Below are positions 40,465-48,890 of a DNA stretch of 64,000 bases, piece by piece. The notes beneath the pieces are model-generated. The model had not been told where the DNA came from, made no database searches, and worked only from the letters and a program-made list of their open reading frames with translations. The stretch covers positions 1 through 64,000 of the forward strand of contig NZ_MIEU01000016.1 of the NCBI RefSeq assembly GCF_001968825.1. Direction: 5' to 3'. The position numbers were made by a program, and so were the translations under genes. Numbering within the stretch: position 1 is the first letter of the stretch; each line of letters begins with the position of its first letter. The DNA comes from Tersicoccus sp. Bi-70 (GTDB taxonomy: Bacteria > Actinomycetota > Actinomycetes > Actinomycetales > Micrococcaceae).

Positions 40465-41727
40465 ATGGTGACCCCGCCAGTTCCGCAGGACGCCGACCAG
40501 GCCGCCGCGACCCCCGCTCCCCGCACCGGCTCGCACCCCCGCGTGCCTGCCGTCGACTCCCGGGTGCTGCGCAACGCCATCATCGTCCTGGCCGTCGGTG
40601 GTTTCGGCATCGGCGTCACCGAGTTCGCCATGATGGGCCTGCTGCAGAACGTGGCGGACGACATGGCCGTGAGCATCTCCGAGGCCGGCCACGTCATCTC
40701 CGCCTACGCGCTCGGCGTCGTCGTCGGCGCCCCGGTGCTCGCGACGCTCGGCACCCGGATCCCCCGCAAGCACCTCGCGGTCCTGCTGATGGTGCTGTTC
40801 ACCGTCGGCAACCTCAGCGCCTTCTTCGCGCCCTCCTACCCGTGGCTCGTCGTCACCCGGTTCATCGCCGGGCTGCCGCACGGCGCGTACTTCGGGGTCG
40901 CCGCGCTCATCGCCGCCTCCCTCGCCCCGGCCACCCGGCGCGCGCACGCGATCGCGATGGTGATGATGGGCCTCTCCGTGGCGAACGTGATCGGCGTGCC
41001 GATCGCCACCTGGCTCGGCCAGAGCGTCGGTTGGCGGTGGATGTTCGTGTTCGTCGCGGTCATCGGCGCCCTCGCCGTCGTGCTCATCAGCCGCGTCGTG
41101 CCCTTCCTCCCGCCGGACCCGAATGCCAGCCCGCTGCGGGAACTCGGCGCGCTGCGCCGGCCCCAGGTCTGGCTCGCGCTGCTCACCGGCATCGTCGGCT
41201 TCGGCGGCTTCTTCGCGATGTACTCCTACATCGGCCCGATCATGACCGGCGTCGCCGGGCTGGACGCCGCGTGGCTGCCCCTCGTCGTCGGGCTCTACGG
41301 GCTCGGGATGGTGCTCGGCAACCTGATCGGCGGGCGCCTGGCGGACCGGTCCGTCATCGGCGGCATCGTCATCGGCCTGGTGATCACGTGCGTGCTGCTC
41401 GCCGTCTTCGCCGTGGTGGTGCACTGGGCGATCCCGGCCATGCTCATGGTGCTGCTGATCGGCGCGAGCGGCTCGGTCCTCGTGCCGGGGCTGCAGGCAC
41501 GGCTGATGGACGTCGCCGCGGACGCCCAGACGCTCGCCGCCGCGCTGAACCACTCCGCACTGAACATCGCCAACGCGCTCGGGGCCTTCCTCGGCGGCGT
41601 CGTGATCTCCGCGGGCCTCGGGCTCGTGGCACCGATCGTCATGGGGTCGGTGCTGGCCGCCGCGGGTCTGCCCATCGTCGCGCTGAGCGTGATGCGGCAG
41701 CGCCGCCGGGGCAGCGCGAGCGCCTGA
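40465..41727 (+). CDS. MFS transporter, DHA1/AraJ-type efflux
   Basis: A 420-residue transporter with 12 predicted membrane helices, preceded by a Pro/Ala-rich head of about 30 residues. Helix 1-2 region GGFGIGVTEFAMMGLLQNVADDM and loop VLATLGTRIPRKHLAVLLM are typical of the DHA1 drug/sugar efflux group (AraJ, chloramphenicol exporters). The motif-A-like LGTRIPRK and motif C-like region IAGLPHGAYFGVAALIA are visible. The exported compound is unknown. The start may be ATG 40465 or GTG 40468. Confidence 0.85.
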   Translation: MVTPPVPQDADQAAATPAPRTGSHPRVPAVDSRVLRNAIIVLAVGGFGIGVTEFAMMGLLQNVADDMAVSISEAGHVISAYALGVVVGAPVLATLGTRIPRKHLAVLLMVLFTVGNLSAFFAPSYPWLVVTRFIAGLPHGAYFGVAALIAASLAPATRRAHAIAMVMMGLSVANVIGVPIATWLGQSVGWRWMFVFVAVIGALAVVLISRVVPFLPPDPNASPLRELGALRRPQVWLALLTGIVGFGGFFAMYSYIGPIMTGVAGLDAAWLPLVVGLYGLGMVLGNLIGGRLADRSVIGGIVIGLVITCVLLAVFAVVVHWAIPAMLMVLLIGASGSVLVPGLQARLMDVAADAQTLAAALNHSALNIANALGAFLGGVVISAGLGLVAPIVMGSVLAAAGLPIVALSVMRQRRRGSASA

Positions 41728-41737
41728 GGACGGCGAG

Positions 41738-41756
41738 CCGGGGCGGCGCGCCCCGG
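41738..41756 (+). terminator. terminator-like hairpin after the MFS gene
   Basis: 8-bp stem CCGGGGCG/CGCCCCGG with a GCG loop, 11 nt downstream of the MFS stop codon. No T-run; moderate support. Confidence 0.45.
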
Positions 41757-41841
41757 CGGGCTTGGGGTCGGCCCCCCGACGGGACTACCGTGGACGCGAT
41801 CACCCCGGCCCGACCGGCCGGACCGGCACGAGGAGGGCACC

Positions 41842-43419
41842 ATGACCGACCGACCCGGGACCGACCGGCACCACGACGTCGGGGACGCGCTCGAGAACGA
41901 CCGCGAACTGACCGGCGACGCGCTGATGTCCGTCCGCGACTTCAGCAGCGAGGAAGAGGGCTACCACAAGACGCTGAGCTCCCGGCAGATCCAGATGATC
42001 GCGATCGGCGGGGCGATCGGCACCGGCCTGTTCATGGGTGCCGGCGGGCGGCTGGCCAACTCCGGCCCGTCCCTCGTGCTCGTGTACCTGGTGTGCGGGT
42101 TCTTCGCCTTCCTGATCCTGCGGGCCCTCGGCGAGCTGGTGCTGCACCGCCCGTCGTCGGGTTCCTTCGTCTCGTACGCCCGCGAGTTCTACGGCGAGAA
42201 GATGGCGTACGCCGCCGGCTGGATGTACTGGCTGAACTGGGCGATGACGTCGGTCGTGGACACCACCGCGGTCGCCCTCTACGTCAAGTTCTGGGCCCAC
42301 TACTGGGAACCGATCAACGCCATCCCGCAGTGGGCGATCGCGCTCATCGCCCTGGTCGTCGTCCTGTCGCTGAACCTCGTGTCCGTGCGGATCTTCGGGG
42401 AGATGGAGTTCTGGTTCGCCCTGATCAAGGTCGCCGCGCTGGTCATCTTCCTGATCGTCGGCATCATCTTCCTGGTCTCCGGCGCCCACACCGACGCCGG
42501 CCCCACCGGGCTGACCGTCTGGTCCCAGAACGACGGCTTCTTCCCCGCCGGCGGCATCGCGCCCATGCTGGCCATCAGCGGCGTCGTGTTCGCCTACGCG
42601 GCCATCGAGCTCGTCGGCATCGCGGCGGGTGAGACCGAGAAGCCGCGCGAGGTGATGCCGCGGGCGGTCAACACGGTGATCTTCCGGATCGCGGTGTTCT
42701 ACGTCGGTTCGGTGCTGCTGCTCTCCCTGCTGCTGCCCTTCACCAGCTACCAGGCGGGCGTCTCGCCCTTCGTCACCTTCTTCTCCCACATCGGCAACCC
42801 CGACGCCGGGCTCCTCTCGGCATCGATCATGAACCTCGTGGTGATGACGGCGGCCCTGTCCAGCCTGAACGCCGGCCTGTACTCCACCGGCCGCATCCTG
42901 CGCTCGATGTCGGTGAACGGCTCCGCGCCGAAGTTCACCGGTCTGATGAGCTCGCACGGCGTGCCCTACGGCGGCATCCTGCTCACCGCCGCCGTCACCC
43001 TGCTCGGTGTCGTGCTGAACGCGGTGGTGCCCTCCCAGGCGTTCGAGATCGTGCTGGAGATCTCCGCACTCGGCATCATCGGCGGCTGGACGACGATCAT
43101 GCTGTGCCAGATCAAGCTGCACCGCCTCGCCCGTGCCGGTGAACTGGAGCGGCCGTCCTTCCGGCTGTTCGGCGCCCCGTTCACCTCGTACCTCACGCTC
43201 GCGTTCCTGCTCTTCGTGCTGGTCACGATGGGCTTCTCCGAGACCGGGCGCTGGGTGCTCGCCTCCCTGATCCTGCTGATCCCACTGCTGATCCTCGGCT
43301 GGTTCCGAGCCCGCAACGGCATCTACGCCGCGGCCGCCGAGCGCCAGGGCATCACCGGGCTGCACCCGGTGCTGGCGAACCGGCCGGCCGTCGACCGGAA
43401 CCGCCGGCCGGAGCGCTGA
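41842..43419 (+). CDS. amino acid permease (APC family, AnsP/GabP-like)
   Basis: A 525-residue secondary transporter with 12 membrane helices. Key signatures are helix 1 [22 protein letters not shown] (unwound GAIGTG segment), [28 protein letters not shown], and [34 protein letters not shown], all typical of the amino acid transporter (AAT) subfamily that includes L-asparagine, GABA and aromatic amino acid permeases. The overall pattern is closest to AnsP-like asparagine permeases, but the substrate is not certain. About 45 cytoplasmic residues precede helix 1. Followed by a strong terminator. Confidence 0.88.
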   Translation: MTDRPGTDRHHDVGDALENDRELTGDALMSVRDFSSEEEGYHKTLSSRQIQMIAIGGAIGTGLFMGAGGRLANSGPSLVLVYLVCGFFAFLILRALGELVLHRPSSGSFVSYAREFYGEKMAYAAGWMYWLNWAMTSVVDTTAVALYVKFWAHYWEPINAIPQWAIALIALVVVLSLNLVSVRIFGEMEFWFALIKVAALVIFLIVGIIFLVSGAHTDAGPTGLTVWSQNDGFFPAGGIAPMLAISGVVFAYAAIELVGIAAGETEKPREVMPRAVNTVIFRIAVFYVGSVLLLSLLLPFTSYQAGVSPFVTFFSHIGNPDAGLLSASIMNLVVMTAALSSLNAGLYSTGRILRSMSVNGSAPKFTGLMSSHGVPYGGILLTAAVTLLGVVLNAVVPSQAFEIVLEISALGIIGGWTTIMLCQIKLHRLARAGELERPSFRLFGAPFTSYLTLAFLLFVLVTMGFSETGRWVLASLILLIPLLILGWFRARNGIYAAAAERQGITGLHPVLANRPAVDRNRRPER

Positions 43420-43456
43420 TCAGCGTGCGCTGACAAAACAGTTGTCGAGGGAAGAC

Positions 43457-43495
43457 CGGAGAGGGCGCGTCGCCGCGGGCGACGCGCCCTCTCCG
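43457..43495 (+). terminator. strong hairpin terminator after amino acid permease
   Basis: Perfect 17-bp stem (43457-43473 with 43479-43495), 5-nt loop, followed by TTCATCATC. It separates the convergent permease and CDF transporter and can act on both strands. Confidence 0.85.
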
Positions 43496-43566
43496 TTCAT
43501 CATCCCGCCGTGGGTGGTCAGGGAGCGGCTGGGTGACCGGCTCGGGTGACCGGTCGGTTCGTCGGG

Positions 43567-44541
43567 TCAGTGACCGTCCGCCGGCGCGTCCGCGCCGACC
43601 CGGTGTGCGCCGGCGTCATCGGCGTCGTCCGCGTGCCAGATGTCCGGTTCGAGGTAGATGACCCGGGCGATGGGCACCGCCTCGCGGATCCGCGCCTCGG
43701 CGGCGTCGATCTCGCGCGCCACCTCCGCTCCCGTCGCGGAGGCGGCGACGGCGATCTTGGCGGCCACGAGCAGCTCCTCGGGCCCGAGGTGCATGGTCTT
43801 GAGGTGGATGATCTGCGTGGCACCGTCGGCCTCGAGCGCTCGCTCGATCGCCGCGACGTCCTCCCGGCCGGCCGACTCGCCGAGCAGCAGCGACTTGGTC
43901 TCGATGGCGAGCACGACGGCGACCGCGACGAGCAGCAGGCCGATCAGGCCGGTGCCGGCCGCGTCCCACAGCCCGTTGCCGGTGAGCAGGGTCAGGCTCA
44001 CCCCGGCGAGGGCGAACACCAGGCCCAGCAGCGCCGCCGTGTCCTCGAGCAGGATGACGGGCAGCTCGGGCGCCTTCGCCGTCCGGATGAACGCCCACCA
44101 GGAACGGTCCCCGCGCGTCTCGTTGGACTCGCGGATCGCGACGGAGAAGGACCGGCCCTCGGCGATGATGGCGCCGACGAGGACGACGAGCGGCACCCAC
44201 CACCACTGCCCCTCGATCGGGTGCGGGTCGTGGGCCTTCTCGTACGCCTCGAACAGGGCGAACAGGCCGCCGACGCTGAAGAGGATGATCGAGACGATGA
44301 ACGCGTACAGGTAGCGCTCGCGCCCGTAGCCGAACGGGTGCTGCGGACTGGCCTGCCGCGAGGCGCGCTTGCCGCCGATCAGCAGGAGCACCTGGTTACC
44401 CGAGTCGGCGAACGAGTGGATGGCCTCGGCCAGCATCGACGACGAGCGGGTGAGCAGCCAGGCGAGGAGCTTGAGCGCGGCGATGGTCAGGTTGGCGGCC
44501 AGCGCCGCGATGATCGCCGTGTTGCCACCCTTGGTGGACAT
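43567..44541 (-). CDS. cation diffusion facilitator family transporter
   Basis: A 324-residue membrane transporter exporting divalent metal ions (zinc, cobalt, iron or manganese) in exchange for protons. Helix 2 holds HSFADSGNQ (His-x3-Asp metal site) and helix 5 holds LLEDTAALLG, where most CDFs have HxxxD; the Glu-Asp pair is the variant found in the ZitB/MMT1-like group of actinobacteria. A C-terminal cytoplasmic domain (about 215-300) is present. The metal is not predictable with certainty. A His/Asp-rich tail HADDADDAGAHRV might bind metal. Confidence 0.88.
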   Translation of the reverse strand: MSTKGGNTAIIAALAANLTIAALKLLAWLLTRSSSMLAEAIHSFADSGNQVLLLIGGKRASRQASPQHPFGYGRERYLYAFIVSIILFSVGGLFALFEAYEKAHDPHPIEGQWWWVPLVVLVGAIIAEGRSFSVAIRESNETRGDRSWWAFIRTAKAPELPVILLEDTAALLGLVFALAGVSLTLLTGNGLWDAAGTGLIGLLLVAVAVVLAIETKSLLLGESAGREDVAAIERALEADGATQIIHLKTMHLGPEELLVAAKIAVAASATGAEVAREIDAAEARIREAVPIARVIYLEPDIWHADDADDAGAHRVGADAPADGH

Positions 44542-44687
44542 GAGAGCTCCTTGCGCGCAGTACTGCCGACGTCACGACGGAGTCGGCCGACGCCGGACGG
44601 CGTCGTTCAGGAGCGTATCGGATTCCGTCGGCGTCCCGCCCGTAGCAGACGATCCGACGCGTCCGCAAGGGGCAGGTCACACGCAGA

Positions 44688-44718
44688 TGGCCTCGTCAAT
44701 GCCATACTGGCCTCGTCA
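44688..44718 (+). repeat. 11-bp direct repeat flanking a promoter
   Basis: TGGCCTCGTCA occurs at 44688-44698 and 44708-44718, a 20-bp period. A -10-like CATACT (44703-44708) lies between them. The arrangement looks like tandem binding sites for a regulator of the following GlsB-like gene. Confidence 0.45.
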
Positions 44719-44743
44719 GCACCCTGAGGTAAGGAGCAACAAC

Positions 44744-45022
44744 ATGGGCATCATTGCATGGATCGTCCTGGGTCTCATCGCAGGGGCGATCGCCAAGGCG
44801 ATCCTCCCGGGTCGGCAGGGGGGCGGATGGATCGCCACCCTGATTCTCGGCATCATCGGAGCACTGCTGGGCGGCTGGATCGCGAGCGCAATCTTCGGGA
44901 TCAACGTCAACCAGGAGTTCTTCAGCATCGGGACCTGGATCTTCGCCATCATCGGCGGCGTCATCGTCGCCGCGATCTGGCAGTTCATCCAGGGCCGGAT
45001 GGGCAGCCGCACCCGCAGCTGA
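44744..45022 (+). CDS. GlsB/YeaQ/YmgE family stress membrane protein
   Basis: A 92-residue protein with three hydrophobic helices: MGIIAWIVLGLIAGAIAKAILPG, GGWIATLILGIIGALLGGWIASAIFG, and the C-terminal GTWIFAIIGGVIVAAIWQFI. This is the transglycosylase-associated/GlsB family pattern, including the conserved GxxxG-rich second helix; members are often induced by stress. AAGGAG lies 8 nt upstream of the ATG. Flanked by direct repeats upstream and a terminator downstream, so it is a monocistronic unit. Confidence 0.85.
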   Translation: MGIIAWIVLGLIAGAIAKAILPGRQGGGWIATLILGIIGALLGGWIASAIFGINVNQEFFSIGTWIFAIIGGVIVAAIWQFIQGRMGSRTRS

Positions 45023-45040
45023 TTCACCCAGCATCACCCC

Positions 45041-45086
45041 ACACACAGAACGGCCCGGGCGGAAAAGCCCGGGCCGTTCTGTGTGT
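45041..45086. terminator. bidirectional terminator, GlsB-like gene/rRNA methyltransferase
   Basis: Perfect 20-bp stem (45041-45060 with 45067-45086) and 6-nt loop GGAAAA, between the converging genes that end at 45022 and 45132. Confidence 0.85.
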
Positions 45087-45131
45087 GCTGTGCGGAGTAT
45101 GTTCGGCGTCCGCCGTGCGGCGTGGAGCGCG

Positions 45132-46016
45132 TCAGCGGCGCTGGGCGCGCGCCGAGGCATAGAGGCACACGGTCGCCGCCGTGCCCACGTTCAGGCTCTC
45201 TGCCGCCCCGTAGACGGGCACGCGGACCCGCGCGTCGGCGGCGTCCCGCTCCTCGGGCGACAGCCCGTGCGCCTCGTTGCCGAACAGCCACGCGGTCGAC
45301 GCCTCGAGCCGGAGCTCCCCCGCTGCGCCGACGACGTCGTCGACCTGGCCGACGGACCGAGCCGCTCCGCCGCCGGTCAGCCGGCGGGACGCGGCGGCGT
45401 CCTGCAGCACATCCAGGTTCTCCGTGCCGTAGCCGTCGGCGGCGAGGACCGCGACGCCGGCCTCCCGCAGCCGGGCGGCGAGGTCGGCGAAGGGGACGCC
45501 GAGGACCACCGGCAGGTGGAAGAGGGAACCGACCGTCGAGCGGACGACCTTCGGGTTGTACAGGTCGACGCTGCCGTGCGTGAGGATCACCGCGTCCGCT
45601 CCGGCCGAGTCGGCCGCCCGCAGGATCGTGCCGGCATTGCCGGGATCGCGCACCTGGCACAGCACCGCGACCAGCCGGGGAGACCCGGCCAGCACGTCGT
45701 CGAGGTTCACGTCCACCATCGCGCAGACCGCCACGACGCCCTGCGGGGTCACGGTGTCGCTCATGGCCGCCAGCACCTCCGGCGTGACGCGGCGGAGGAC
45801 GACGCCGTCGGCGGGCTCGGCCAGCTCCGGGTGCCGGTCCAGCGCGTCCTCGGTGGCGAACACCTGCCGGACGGTCGGCGTCCCGGCACGGTGCCGGCGC
45901 AGGGCCTCGCGCACGGCCTGCGGGCCCTCGGCGAGGAACGATCCCTGCTTCGAACGCGCGGAGCGCCCGGTCAGGCGTGCCACGTCCCTCACCCGGTCGG
46001 CTCCGGGGTGGGACAT
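45132..46016 (-). CDS. SpoU/TrmH-type RNA 2'-O-ribose methyltransferase (TsnR/RlmB-like)
   Basis: SPOUT-fold methyltransferase using SAM on rRNA or tRNA. The 294-residue product has an N-terminal substrate-binding domain (about 1-95, RSKQGSFLAEGPQAVREAL) and the knotted catalytic domain with motif 1 QVRDPGNAGTILRAADSAGADAV, motif 2 WLFGNEAHGLS and motif 3 VPVYGAAESLNVGTAATVCLYA. The ATG at 46014-46016 is taken as start; no clear ribosome-binding site is seen and a start upstream is possible. It follows rplT by 92 nt, the usual place of this gene in actinobacteria. Confidence 0.88.
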   Translation of the reverse strand: MSHPGADRVRDVARLTGRSARSKQGSFLAEGPQAVREALRRHRAGTPTVRQVFATEDALDRHPELAEPADGVVLRRVTPEVLAAMSDTVTPQGVVAVCAMVDVNLDDVLAGSPRLVAVLCQVRDPGNAGTILRAADSAGADAVILTHGSVDLYNPKVVRSTVGSLFHLPVVLGVPFADLAARLREAGVAVLAADGYGTENLDVLQDAAASRRLTGGGAARSVGQVDDVVGAAGELRLEASTAWLFGNEAHGLSPEERDAADARVRVPVYGAAESLNVGTAATVCLYASARAQRR

Positions 46017-46108
46017 GACGACGCTGTCCGGGCGCTCCGTCGGCGGGGTCGAGGCGGGACCGACCGGCGTCGTGCCGGTGTCCCGATCGTCCCGCGAGAT
46101 GGTGTGCC

Positions 46109-46495
46109 TCAGGCCGCGGTGGCGGGCGCCGACGTGTCGGCGGGCAGGGCATCCTTGGCGAGCACGACGAGCGCGGTGAACGCGGCCTCGTCGTTGACCG
46201 CGAGCTCGGCGAGCATGCGGCGATCGACCTCGATCTCGGCCAGGCGCAGGCCCTGGATGAACCGGTTGTAGGTGATGCCGTTCGCGCGGGCCGCGGCGTT
46301 GATGCGCTGGATCCACAGCCGGCGGAAGTCACCCTTCCGGGCACGACGGTCCCGGTAGCTGTAGGTGAACGACTTGGTGACCTGCTCCTTGGCCTTGCGG
46401 TACAGGCGCGACCGCTGACCGCGGTAGCCGCTCGCCCGGTCCAGGGTCTCCCGGCGCTTCTTGTGGGCGTTGACCGCCCGCTTCACACGTGCCAC
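46109..46495 (-). CDS. rplT: 50S ribosomal protein L20
   Basis: 128-residue rRNA-binding assembly protein of the large subunit. The conserved start [38 protein letters not shown] and core [19 protein letters not shown] are present; the C-terminal 10 residues are an Ala/Thr/Pro tail. GTG start at 46493-46495. In several bacteria L20 autorepresses infC-rpmI-rplT by binding the leader; the infC leader here contains a possible attenuator. Confidence 0.97.
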   Translation of the reverse strand: MARVKRAVNAHKKRRETLDRASGYRGQRSRLYRKAKEQVTKSFTYSYRDRRARKGDFRRLWIQRINAAARANGITYNRFIQGLRLAEIEVDRRMLAELAVNDEAAFTALVVLAKDALPADTSAPATAA

Positions 46496-46564
46496 GTGCT
46501 TACTCCTTCAGATCTGTGGTGAGGTCGGGCCTCACCGGAATGGTCGTCTCGAGCGGGTCTCTGG

Positions 46565-46759
46565 TCAGAGACCCAGCATCCGCTTGATGGTCTTCCGATC
46601 CGCTGCCGACACGTCCTTGTCCATGGACAGGCGGCGGGTCAGGGTGCTGGGCTTGCGCTCGAAGTTGTGGCGCATGCTGGACTGCTGGCGGCGCAGCTTG
46701 CCGCTGCCGGTGACCTTGAATCGCTTCTTGGCCCCGCTGTGGGTCTTCTGCTTCGGCAT
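46565..46759 (-). CDS. rpmI: 50S ribosomal protein L35
   Basis: 64-residue ribosomal protein with the full family pattern MPKQKTHSGAKKRFKVTGSG, RRHNFE-like MRHNFERKPSTLTRRLS and the end KTIKRMLGL. It lies between infC (109 nt upstream) and rplT (69 nt downstream). Confidence 0.97.
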   Translation of the reverse strand: MPKQKTHSGAKKRFKVTGSGKLRRQQSSMRHNFERKPSTLTRRLSMDKDVSAADRKTIKRMLGL

Positions 46760-46868
46760 CTGCCGTCTCCGTTCTTCCTGGGCCGCGACCGAGGTCGCGG
46801 CGCGTTGCTCGGGCCCGGTCAGGACCCGTTCGTGCGTGGCCCGGCGTGACCGCCGGGCGGGGTGGTGG

Positions 46869-47996
46869 CTACTTCCGCCCACCCGGCTTGGGACCGGGCT
46901 TCGGTGCCGAGGGCCGGGGAGCTCCCGGCTTCGGCGCCGCGGGCTTCGGCGTCGCGGTGCTGGCCGGTGCGGCCGGCCGCGGCGTGGCGGCAGGTCGCGG
47001 GGCCGCAGCCGGAGCGGCCGATGCGGGCTTCGGCGTCGCCGGACGCGGGGCCGAGGCCTTCGGGGCCGGCGCCTTCGGCGCTGCGGTGGCCTTCGGAGCC
47101 GCGGTCGCGGGCTTCGCAGCGGCCGCGGGCGTCTCCTGCTCGGGCGCCTCGGCGGGCTTCTCCTCGGTGACCGACGCCTCGACGGTGGACGTCTCGGTGG
47201 CGGGCGCCTCGACGACCGTCTCCTCGACCGCCGGCGTTTCAGCATCCGGAGTCTCGGCAGCCACAGTCTCCACCGGGCTCTCGACGGCGGCGGGCGTCGC
47301 CGTCGTCTCGGCCTGGACCGGAGCCTCGACCGTCTCGGTCTCGGCGGGCTGACCCGCACCGGCGTTCCGCAGCGCGTCACCGATGCTCTGCGTCATCGGC
47401 GCCTGCGTGGTCGTGTCGACGCGGTCGTCCGGACGCTTCTTCGAGTCGCGGCGCTCCTCGCGCTGCGCGGCCCGACGCTGGTCGGCCTTGTTCTTCAGCG
47501 GGCCGATGACCATGACCATGTTGCGTCCGTCGATGCGGGGCGTGGACTCGACGGAACCGACCTCGGCGACGTCCGTCGCGAGCCGGTCGAGCAGCCGGAT
47601 GCCCATCTCGGGGCGCTGCTGCTCACGACCACGGAACTGGATCATGGCCTTGACCTTGTCGCCGGCGCCCAGGAAGCGCAGGGCGTGGCCGACCTTGGTC
47701 TCGTAGTCGTGCTTGTCGATCTTCAGCCGGAACCGGATCTCCTTGAGCACCGTGTTGGTCTGGTTCTTGCGCGCCTCGCGCGCCTTCACCGCCGCCTCGT
47801 ACTTGTACTTGCCGAAATCCATCAGCTTGCACACCGGCGGCTTGGCCTGCGGCGCGACCTCGACCAGATCGAGGTCGGACTCTGCGGCCAGTCGAAGGGC
47901 GTCCTCGATACGGACGATGCCCACCTGCTCACCGGCAGGCCCGACGAGCCGCACCTCGGGGACGCGGATACGATCATTGATTCGGGGATCGCTAAT
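46869..47996 (-). CDS. infC: translation initiation factor IF-3 with AUU start and long C-terminal extension
   Basis: IF-3 keeps subunits apart and checks the start codon. The reading frame begins upstream of any ATG/GTG with ATT (47994-47996), AGC, GAT, CCC, CGA, ATC, AAT, matching the conserved actinobacterial IF-3 start ([17 protein letters not shown] type), and AGGAG lies six nt before that ATT. So the start codon is AUU, used by infC in E. coli for autoregulation. Residues 1-168 form the complete N and C domains. About 200 extra residues follow: an acidic Glu/Thr/Val/Pro part (200-275), then a basic Pro/Ala/Lys part ending PGPKPGGRK. Typical IF-3 has 180-200 residues in total. Confidence 0.95.
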   Translation of the reverse strand: MSDPRINDRIRVPEVRLVGPAGEQVGIVRIEDALRLAAESDLDLVEVAPQAKPPVCKLMDFGKYKYEAAVKAREARKNQTNTVLKEIRFRLKIDKHDYETKVGHALRFLGAGDKVKAMIQFRGREQQRPEMGIRLLDRLATDVAEVGSVESTPRIDGRNMVMVIGPLKNKADQRRAAQREERRDSKKRPDDRVDTTTQAPMTQSIGDALRNAGAGQPAETETVEAPVQAETTATPAAVESPVETVAAETPDAETPAVEETVVEAPATETSTVEASVTEEKPAEAPEQETPAAAAKPATAAPKATAAPKAPAPKASAPRPATPKPASAAPAAAPRPAATPRPAAPASTATPKPAAPKPGAPRPSAPKPGPKPGGRK

Positions 47997-48319
47997 GTGT
48001 TGCTCCTGTGGTCGGTTGGTTGTTCACGCCACGGGGACGTGAGGACCGCACACACACGAAAAGCCTCCGTCTGCGCGTGCACACGGAGGCTTCGTCGAAC
48101 AACGGCGGAACCACCCCGGTGGATCGGCACCGGCACGGCTGAGCGCACGCCGAACAATGACGATGCACCGCCGACCGGAATCGCTTGATCCAGCAACGTG
48201 GTACCCGACCGAGACCCGGCGGCCGCACTCATGAAGACGGGCCGTCGCGGGTGGGAGAAGCCTCCGCTTGCAATCGGCCCGCACAGAGCGGGCCGGTGGT
48301 CTGTGTCAAGCTTACCATC
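47997..48319 (-). promoter_or_regulatory. infC operon leader with candidate attenuator
   Basis: 323 nt between infC and the divergent DUF1844 gene. On the minus strand a terminator-like hairpin, AAGCCTCCGT (48083-48092) paired with ACGGAGGCTT (48061-48070) and followed by TTCGTG, ends 64 nt before the infC start. An upstream segment GCGGAGGCTTC (48257-48267) can pair over 10 bp with the same left arm (GAAGCCTCCG, 48084-48093), forming an alternative structure that would break the terminator. A separate 8-bp hairpin CGGCCCGC/GCGGGCCG lies at 48275-48295. The promoter is not clear; TTGACA on the minus strand at 48304-48309 lacks a good -10. Confidence 0.5.
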
Positions 48320-48778
48320 ATGAGCTTTCCGGACCCGAATTCCTCCGCCCCCGCCCCGCACGATCACACCGACAGCTATGTCTTCCCCGGCGCCGACGGT
48401 GCCGGTGCGACCGGTGATGCGACCGGCGGAGGCAGCGACACCGAGCAGGTGCAGCAGCAGATGCGGGACATCGCCGAGGTCCCCGCGGTCGAGGTGATCA
48501 CGACGGCCGCCGTGCACCTGATGAGTGCCGCCGCCGTCAAGTGCGGTCTGGCGGACGGCCCGGACGCGGCGGAGCTGACGGACCTGGACGAGGCCCGCAA
48601 GCTCATCACGGCCCTGGCCGGGTTCGTCACCGCGGCAGCGCCGGAGATCGGCAGCCAGCACGCCGGTCCGCTGCGCGACGGTCTGCGATCGCTGCAGCTG
48701 GCCTTCCGCGAGGCCTCGGCCATCCCCGACAAGCCCGGTCAGGGACCCGGCGAGAAGTACACCGGCCCGGTCAACTGA
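48320..48778 (+). CDS. DUF1844 domain-containing protein
   Basis: A 152-residue soluble protein. After an acidic, low-complexity N terminus (1-45) comes the DUF1844 domain: VPAVEVITTAAVHLMSAAAVKCGL, DLDEARKLITALAGFV and GPLRDGLRSLQLAFREAS. The domain is common in actinobacteria and often lies next to infC, as here (divergent). Function unknown; possibly ribosome- or nucleotide-related by context only. Confidence 0.8.
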   Translation: MSFPDPNSSAPAPHDHTDSYVFPGADGAGATGDATGGGSDTEQVQQQMRDIAEVPAVEVITTAAVHLMSAAAVKCGLADGPDAAELTDLDEARKLITALAGFVTAAAPEIGSQHAGPLRDGLRSLQLAFREASAIPDKPGQGPGEKYTGPVN

Positions 48779-48798
48779 GCATCCGTCAGCAGGCCCGA

Positions 48799-48838
48799 CC
48801 GGCGCGTCCCTCCCGACCGATCGGGTCAGACGCGCCGG
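48799..48838. terminator. bidirectional hairpin terminator
   Basis: Outer arms CCGGCGCGTC (48799-48808) and GACGCGCCGG (48829-48838), with an inner stem CCCGA/TCGGG, between the converging DUF1844 and MFS genes. Confidence 0.65.
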
Positions 48839-48890
48839 CTCGGCCCCGTGGATTCAGCACGCCCGGCGTCGGACGGGACTCCCCCAGCCG

